Of a stretch of DNA of 64,000 bases, positions 61,301 through 64,000 are shown in pieces; position 1 is the first letter of the stretch, and each line of letters starts with the position of its first letter. The DNA is from Symbiodinium natans (Eukaryota; Sar; Dinophyceae; Suessiales; Symbiodiniaceae). The notes beneath the pieces are model-generated. The model did not search any database, had not been told where the DNA came from, and was given only the letters and a program-made list of their open reading frames with translations. The stretch covers positions 554,001-618,000 of the forward strand of contig CAJNDS010000069.1 in assembly GCA_905221605.1 (NCBI GenBank), read 5' to 3'. The position numbers and the translations under genes were made by a program.

Positions 61301-61580
61301 CCCTAAACCCTCAACCACGACACGTATTGGTGCAAGCGCCATTGTTGTGAGTGCTGGGCCCTTCGCCAGAACGGCTTACTCGTTTTGGTAAGGATTGCAG
61401 ACATTAGGTGCCCACTTGAAGGAATAGCTAGAGTGATATAAGGTACCTGGATCCCTCATGAGCTACTAAGAACCCGAAACCACTTCAGCAGCCAGCCTCA
61501 TTGCTGGTCACGTAGCCAATGACGGTGCCCACTGTCACCGTTGCAATGGCCGCAAAAAGGAGGGTGAAACCGGCCTTTAC
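45340..61580 (-). CDS. Unidentified polytopic membrane protein, host gene of the LTR element
   Basis: Minus-strand exon-like islands, most of them hydrophobic, follow one another. They are PLVKAGFTLLFAAIATVTVG (about 61500-61580), CEVAKPCTGWVVVFILLAYA (about 60700-60770), AGAVFVYCFLTYEDPAQRVV (about 60005-60105) and RFGLVPWTVSCACYLLAIIF (about 59290-59350). Next come AFKAGGVTGRPLRSVAGNSA (about 57155-57240), PKLAWQLDVRVALCLAVLPS (about 56540-56615), RLAISVLFTATFATG (about 54995-55045), VSLFYSDIPDARPGVGTFFD (about 54500-54600) and LFVDVWRLVLHMSLLCAPGW (about 45345-45430). Many are bracketed by CCCTAAA and TTTAGGG. At least six transmembrane helices are implied. I do not recognise the family, and more than one gene may be involved. 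The retrotransposon sits in the intron between the last two exons. Confidence 0.45.
45649..45927 (-). repeat. 3' LTR
   Basis: A 279-bp direct repeat of 54201-54479. It is preceded in the sense direction by the polypurine tract and followed by the TAGGG target duplication. It contains a stretch resembling the dinoflagellate spliced leader (TTTGGCTCAAG, about 45842-45852). Confidence 0.92.
45928..45937 (-). promoter_or_regulatory. Polypurine tract of the LTR element
   Basis: The sense sequence ACAGGGGGAG lies immediately before the TG that opens the 3' LTR, the standard position for the plus-strand DNA primer. Confidence 0.75.
46298..54133 (-). CDS. Giant retrotransposon ORF with WW-like, S1-like and six CCCH zinc fingers
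   Basis: The frame is uninterrupted from the first ATG at 54133 (the frame opens at a non-ATG codon at 54166, right after TAA) to the stop at 46298, giving 2,611 aa. Counting from 54166, features are: a WW-like motif (TWEWHLHEDGRQYYYC then SKWTLP) near residues 225-257; an S1/OB-like domain (GDEIMGLVRCINGYGAFLDH) near 675-742; three CCCH fingers near 983-1150 (for example CKFFNRGRCRNGDECSYEH); and three more near 2207-2290 (for example CVQFARSGKCRFGDRCVFEH). Long acidic, low-complexity linkers separate them, and a Lys-rich tail follows. It occupies the gag position and is probably an RNA-binding structural or regulatory protein. There is no CCHC knuckle and no pol motif. Its lower GC and lack of introns contrast with the host gene. 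Confidence 0.85.
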   Translation of the reverse strand: MPSPKRWLQLASDGGQDGGAGNGAAESLGERSVLEEVIPGAEEHLEEALVAESPNVGMNPNRDMVSNAEAEGRAVSVSPKPGEKRNWDATGGIDREMEVTVLRVLHKHGYQPSSSTSGRMVDQESQTDLIGEVLQAARRPLNKIKRGPSSSSQGGGSGHEQKGADSFEAAPAAGYAMGEEEILQMEAERLRQLSEEEDEMRQVSERDGFQKDEHLIKACDGTTWEWHLHEDGRQYYYCLDTQESKWTLPVVGEKMKSDEVVGSPSGNELEMEAALDSSSSTPKTESTRAFQGSVNSLGEKDFSSTIRDSGPRAGGDAPTSGSPDEEEIPGNRTDIAGAQHLDREGMGALSEGVAAVESVGPEEKIPNVEIGTVSAAEDRVVDVVPVVRECGPGDLEDGGKRSCVATEEVSSFGAKVPAIQREKEASGIAGDTEDLKNEAWSANDARVDAPDITWSAKEARVEVHMALRSTGDCNNGAQVSAAADDGGSQVDALVQPEVSSEERNDKGYTGANEAAVVNDGGNSPLEAMEPKDPAVEESMPAVDDRLNCPAVEEDLPAAEGVTKDSNDGSTPMKGEVLPSGSSPEVDTERITADEAKPLAEKKRGPEVQEHKKDELVGLVEQDEQCDSKVKTKDAPGADDTEVVSEEQAKKVPRAGALESPGTHCYQEGDEIMGLVRCINGYGAFLDHGDLNVLIPTEGNNTCHFRFGDTVNGTVKLVEDDGTIILDTFLVLEEDVEDSSSTLRKWKPSGWSTWWTNPWYVGQWYRDSNGQWDWKQEEEHSDEELVIQELSSEEREERQLYGEKIYKALLENGNEEEAYVGKITGMLLGRPMEDLQECVADQAFLNAEARRAYGILQNGGWKPDGTESTGLGELTTFSRKQYHNALFELACKKRRFSRPVVGEAVATVLNQGEDEFWNALWLDTKLFLQELDGAVQSMSKRENKPMEAYMDPDQYKKAYMTPKTVLSPGYSKLCKFFNRGRCRNGDECSYEHRRYGEGWPGGGSTDPKNSQEADDEEGNIGDPPTEEGTVDEAQQEREDLAFRAKYNFGKGASKGEPTSGEPKGRLCLYYNQGGCKYGTACRYLHNDDIALEGTWEPGKSWDNASRKSLRDAGFHNCCFDYYLRGRCRKGLNFCKYSHDEMSEERLSLLKHLVQVANQVRFEKERGWEITDRSTFQPPASGGAESSSSSAPKALQMTNVSQKDGEKGTLDEAEADEQKNSVAASTGTQLQNPEEPIENWMARNAHLWVYTPHVSEVMITLGVTNVSDLQEFIFVEDLVDKGINKVTACKILQLVGEVRYRPGGPEKAVPSDASVRVQQSSGNKGTGRAAVRTLTQVREAEDSGAKTMPRGSYRELFDKVRYRDGWTLAQRSPLCVQKLRLVGVGMPPVNPPTKKYRSRSNPVRRGRPLLDKKQVRQVPRSRSQRRVQPAEVVEKPKPLELKPRGGLSYRFSRAWADVVDDDEQAEALVSYAASSSDSSEEETNAVQRLKEIFLQERDSQRTANRGNVPQSGSSGSNDGPKKSVHLGEGRDKASRGETRQEVTSQVFSLPQPSRRAERSQKRARDGSVMVGSLAVGSTDEVLPGQGVAGQVNVSESAQVLPGQEVAGQETAPEGAVQISGEETDQKEGEGGSNDLRGDDAKMLDGGPVRSDLQQLLVKGLLTRIYWKVAVGKLPVGQRDCQKGSNKMDRNLVISMSSEGASEQDENLALEDDADQSMGDGAMVVLVYDPRTLIQSPTTDWVMRRGLTDRSVWPAMAYMAQRICAEMVQVDEMNAQLGTGALLFQRRDQGHYTDLHHSFHENPCLPAVGNYPLSVMGALLSPGLEGEFKNTDKFGTAMEAIAYDWSRSPGMEVHVELMARVAKLVAPFLTLGGQGSVVNLEFLWQRGKAQLMEFLQAATCADQLEVLWKRMDDDADEEVDPSTAVLEVFGPEGAVLDQGNNESLIQIEDAGGEISGDTGGDGKAPEVSPEEETSSGSSRLADTRIFLWSVYSRVASNFSMQDRTTGKIFDSTKGYPGEGPNNDDNPSSKGNLPWISEDYLDEVVSKKMERSSDMDGFVPGSEGPLEKVEVENVTASKILMALWKKGHRVGYRRLCRLNASGCKVGAMKRPIKRVQKIGTRKAFMKMFNVFGSSQHGSGVGGKPIMKVVGPRPGFPAVLQAPNTDSTSGEGSSPQVHGNVHVEHNRPMDRYEAERLEKRKKGFCYWFGRGKDRCKFGDDCKFIHSEDDVVLHSYWCKYYVAGRECFAGKDCEFSHDATGVRCVQFARSGKCRFGDRCVFEHGVPLEKQRPRSPRTPPRDGPRRKSGANGGEKEISPEQFDDDEEDFMVYDEETKMTELLMEAISFLSGGKPDLARAEADPLFKLLKFTGDADQMDQVWVSWTTEMLSVLELLEVVKSYEVSLAEVEEWVNDLRIWYERANLGEEKDPKRGKKRSLERESSKDIPAETGVVETSETEVAVEEEKKKVKKKRKAAAIEDPYTLMVPKPKKMPTIIEKGGSTSNVVASAVEKSSKTRTKSNVGGKTKKREKSQSPKKEEVVMVQDPEEKDRPSDADAPGSATANEELGQSCQAIEDAKREGLVSSIQRGVQDPVLTVSDLEYILLQLHLKIANNRKKK
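54189..54200 (-). promoter_or_regulatory. Primer-binding site, half-tRNA-iMet type
   Basis: The sense sequence GGTTATGAGCCC directly follows the 5' LTR. It is complementary to the anticodon arm of an initiator tRNA-Met (GGGCTCATAACC), not to its 3' end. Drosophila copia is known to use such an internal tRNA-iMet fragment as primer, with a similar site. Confidence 0.65.
54201..54479 (-). repeat. 5' LTR
   Basis: A 279-bp repeat identical by eye to 45649-45927. Its outer edge meets the TAGGG duplication in a TTTAGGG repeat. It should hold the element's promoter, but no TATA-like box is obvious. Confidence 0.92.
54613..54672. repeat. TA microsatellite
   Basis: TATATA with a short ATGTATGTGAAA interruption, in an intron of the polytopic-protein gene. 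Confidence 0.8.
54857..55230. repeat. Opposed telomere-like arrays around a small exon
   Basis: CCCTAAA units run from 54857 to 54958 and TTTAGGG units from 55069 to 55229. Between them is the exon-like island 54995-55045. This is the clearest inverted bracket in the window. Confidence 0.9.
55244..55329. repeat. Long poly-G tract
   Basis: About 85 bases of almost pure G, broken by two T residues near its start, directly right of a TTTAGGG array. Such a tract can fold into G-quadruplexes, and its length may also reflect an assembly or sequencing artefact. Confidence 0.9.
55700..55985. repeat. Tandem repeat, period about 108 bp
   Basis: CATGCC(G/C)(C/A)AAACACTGG recurs at about 55701, 55808 and 55917, with conserved TACAACATACTGC, GTGGAACAAGACACGTTGC and CCTTTCGCGACCATG between. 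About 2.5 units are present. Open frames exist on both strands over it, with no recognised protein family. Confidence 0.75.
57600..58955. other. Intron-like stretch with an AT microsatellite and a repeat-element copy
   Basis: No exon recognised. At 58160-58280 there is a relative of the 3470-3838 element: TATATAGGGACCATATAAGG, a TA run (58193-58213), then GGGGAATAAGATTAAGGG and CCTTCTAGGGGTC. The rest is mixed unique sequence with occasional TTTAGGG (58370-58395). Confidence 0.4.
59052..59177. repeat. Long TTTAGGG array
   Basis: About 17 heptamers, the last few with TTCAGGG variants. It lies immediately right of an exon-like island (58960-59045), consistent with the acceptor side of an intron in a minus-strand gene. 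Confidence 0.95.
59380..59465. mobile_element. Diverged relative of the 14.8 kb hairpin element
   Basis: It shares GTTCCCC-like ends (AGTTCCCCTTTAGA and GCGGGGAACATCACGAG) and a core with TATAGTACCCCCC and TATAATCCCTCTTAAGGA. This is the reverse-complement arrangement of the 14831-14957 element. Confidence 0.45.
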
Positions 61581-62049
61581 AAGCGGGTATTGCTCAAATT
61601 TACATAGGGATTCGCATTCAGGGTGTGCGGGGAGGGGGGCGGGGGGGTTGTTAAAAAATTAGGGTCCCCTCTGTTGCACAGGGGAATCCCACAGAATTAG
61701 CCCCTCCCCATCCCCAAATAGGGGGCCTAGTTTAGTAAAACGGCATAGGCTTTACGAGTTTGATCGTTTTTATAAGGGAAACCACTGGGCACCCTACAGT
61801 AGTAGTGCTGCCCTCCTCCTCCTCCTCGTTATTTCGCCATGGGCGACAGGAGGAAAATTTGGGAACAGGCCATGCGACAAACATGCCATGTGACTACGAC
61901 TAAGACCCCTAAGGACGAGTCACCGTCAACTGAGAACCCTGCCCAACCCCCTCAAAAACTTTGCCAACAAGCACGGAATAAAACACAAAATATGTCTCAC
62001 CGCGAAAGCCCCAATCCCAAAAAAAGAGTGCAAGTTCAACGGTTGGCTA

Positions 62050-63635
62050 AGTAGGCCGTCCTCATCACCTCCACCACTGCAACCCTTCCTTCAAGGCCAG
62101 CAGACTCTACTTTGCGGATTCAGGGTGTAACGGGTATAACCCTCAGCTAACTTCAATCCATTCCTTGAAGCCCTAAGGCAAGAAAAAACGGCCTTGAGCC
62201 TTGCTTCTCCACCTGAGCGGGTGAGGGTTTAGGGTTACCTGAGTTTGGGTGTTTCAGGGCTTTGGGTGCTGCCTAATCTTGGTGGTTCTCCCTAACATGC
62301 AAGGAATCAATTGGTATCCAAAATTGGTGCAAAGAGCATCTGGAGTCTAGGGCTCCGGGTTGAGGATTAATTGGAGTGTAGCCCAAAACCCTAAACCCCA
62401 AACCCTATAAAGCCTAAACCCTAACCTGTCTGCCACTGCAGCCTCCGAGTACGGTGAATGCAGTCACTCGAGTGAGGGTGCCTTTGCCATCCAAATGCCA
62501 CAGCAGCTCTCTATACCTGAAGCCCAATACATCCCAAACACCATCAGAAGTAGCAAGAAAACCCCAAAAACCCCCAATTCCGCAGCAAAGACGTATCCTT
62601 CCCAACGTAAGCCCAGCGGCCTGGGTTGTTCTGCTCGCCCGCAGCCTTCACAAAGTCTTGCCAGCGGTCAAAGACATGTCCTGGCAGGGGGGTCCAATAG
62701 GGTAGGGTTTAGGGTTTAGGGTTTAGGGTTTAGGGTTTAGGGTTTAGGGTTTAGGGTTTAGGGTTTAGGGTTTAGGGTTTAGGGTTTAGGGTTTAGGGTA
62801 TTAGAGTTTAAGTTTTATGGGCCCGAAAGCCTAAAGGTGCTCAACCCTAAGCCCTCAGCCACTCATGGCTTTGATGGTCGGCAGCAGCTCAGACGTGAAA
62901 TCCTACACTCTTAAACCGCCATGACCATACAAGGTTCAGAGTTTAGGTTTTTAGGGGGGGGGGGGGTTTAGAAAGCTCACTTTCACAACCTTCCAGCAGA
63001 AAACGGGGTGTTTCCACCCCGTCAGGTATAAAGCGCGCCCTCTGCAAAGCGAAGTCCCCAGCGAGTAGGCGTGAGACCCGAAAAGTTTACATGTTACTCA
63101 CTTCACTATATACTATGTCCCGAAGGCTCTAAGGAGCCTTATTATGCCCAATGACCATTCTAGTCCATAAATGGTTTCAGAGTATGGATGAGTTCGATAA
63201 GAGATGGTGGGTAGGGCCTAAACCCTATACTTCAGGGGCATACGAGGCAAAGCTTTTTTTAGGGTTTAGGGTTTAGGGTTTAGGGTTTAGGGTTTAGGGT
63301 TTAGGGTTTAGGGTTTAGGGTTTTGGGTTTAGGGTACCCCAGCAAAGGAGGGCGGGAACTTGTCTCCTTCAATTCGGTTGCGGGCTTCGACCACCCTAAG
63401 CCTGAGGGCGCTCAAGCCCAGAAGAGCCCGTAAACCCTAAACCCTAAACCCTAATTAAACCCTAAACCCTAAACCCTAAACCCTAAACTTGGCCCTAAAC
63501 CCTACACCCCAAAAGCTCGTGCCTCCAAAGCCCTCGACTCCCAGAAGTGTCTCTAGGGAGGCTGAGCTAAGTCCCCGGAAAGGTCTCCTTTGAAGCGGTG
63601 GTCAAAGACGTCTTGGCTGACAACGACCTGTCTTA
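62050..63635 (-). CDS. Candidate exons of an unidentified minus-strand gene
   Basis: Stop-free minus islands read VVVSQDVFDHRFKGDLSGD (about 63565-63630), RLRVVEARNRIEGDKFPPSF (about 63345-63420), DFTSELLPTIKAMSG (about 62865-62905) and HVFDRWQDFVKAAGEQNNPG (about 62610-62700). Two more read LDGKGTLTRVTAFTVLGGCS (about 62435-62510) and ESAGLEGRVAVVEVMRTA (about 62055-62108). The composition is convincingly coding, and several islands are bracketed by telomere-like repeats. They may be the 5' exons of the polytopic membrane protein or a separate gene. No family recognised; the island at 63565 is also open on the plus strand. Confidence 0.4.
62703..62800. repeat. TTTAGGG array
   Basis: About 14 perfect heptamers directly right of the island at 62610-62700. 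Confidence 0.95.
63258..63335. repeat. TTTAGGG array
   Basis: About 11 heptamers, directly left of the candidate exon at 63345-63420. This is the one place where a TTTAGGG array sits on the left side of an island, against the usual rule. Confidence 0.9.
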
Positions 63636-63639
63636 CCAG

Positions 63640-64000
63640 TAGCTTAGCATTTTGGTCTTAATGTTTTAGCTTATTGCCATAGAAGCTCACATGTTTTACT
63701 ACTTAAAAGGCGTTATTATATCTTACTGTATTGCTTTACCACATTCTTACATCATTGCACGACTTTATGTTACGTTTTCCCCCCAGAGTATTTTATTACG
63801 TGGTTGGATTGTTAGTTAATTTGTTACGTAATCAATTACATGATACATGCATAAATACTTGCGGGCCTTGAGTTTAATTGTAAGGGTTTTCAAAGTTAAG
63901 CGGTCTGAGCATCAGTCACGAATTCGCATTAAACCGCTAAACCGCAGTTAGACCGATTGGACCCCACACACGGTGGCGGGCCAGTGGCCTTCCATCCACC
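63640..64000. other. AT-rich stretch, no gene seen
   Basis: Unlike the rest of the window, this end is AT-rich, free of telomere-like repeats, and studded with TTAC and GTTA words (for example TTGTTACGTAATCAATTACA). It may be the edge of a different mobile element continuing outside the window. Confidence 0.35.

Noticed and set aside
1-64000. TTTAGGG arrays as evidence of a chromosome end
   Set aside because: The arrays occur in both orientations throughout the window with unique coding sequence on both sides, so they are interstitial.

Overview
This window looks like nuclear DNA of a dinoflagellate, probably a Symbiodinium-like or related core species. The evidence is threefold. Short exons are scattered through long introns whose splice donors include GC and GA as well as GT. 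TTTAGGG/CCCTAAA telomere-type repeats are dispersed through nearly every intron. Every gene I can read confidently lies on the minus strand, as expected of dinoflagellate one-way gene arrays. I ran no search; all identities come from reading translations and motifs.

Layout in plus coordinates (transcription runs right to left). 1.7-4.9 kb: an RCC1-like beta-propeller repeat protein with a ubiquitin-like 5' exon. 7.5-8.6 kb: a small secreted cysteine-rich protein. 9.5-13.2, 14-18.5 and 22-23 kb: isolated coding-looking exons whose products I cannot name. 24.5-26.5 kb: the end of an unidentified membrane protein gene. 27.5-43.6 kb: a complete GMP synthase (guaA type) gene of about 28 exons, with its start, glutaminase Cys and His-x-Glu motifs, SGGVDSS P-loop and C-terminus all recognisable. 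A double-motif LAGLIDADG homing-endonuclease ORF (30.5-31.8 kb) sits inside one of its introns, on the same strand. 45.3-61.6 kb: exons of an unidentified polytopic membrane protein. 62-63.6 kb: further minus-strand exons.

The most striking object is an 8.8 kb LTR retrotransposon (45,649-54,479). Its two 279-bp LTRs look identical, it has a 5-bp TAGGG target duplication, a copia-type primer site matching the anticodon arm of initiator tRNA-Met, and a polypurine tract. Its single giant ORF (2,611 aa) carries a WW-like motif, an S1-like domain and six CCCH zinc fingers, but no visible protease, integrase or reverse transcriptase. It landed inside a telomere-like repeat in an intron.

A second theme is intron architecture. 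In the transcribed sense, many introns begin with TTTAGGG-type sequence and end with CCCTAAA-type sequence, so the two intron ends are complementary. Several 100-400 bp terminal-inverted-repeat elements also lie in introns, and one appears to supply the splice acceptor of GMP synthase exon 2. Exon coordinates marked approximate rest on reading frame and family alignment from memory, not on transcript data.
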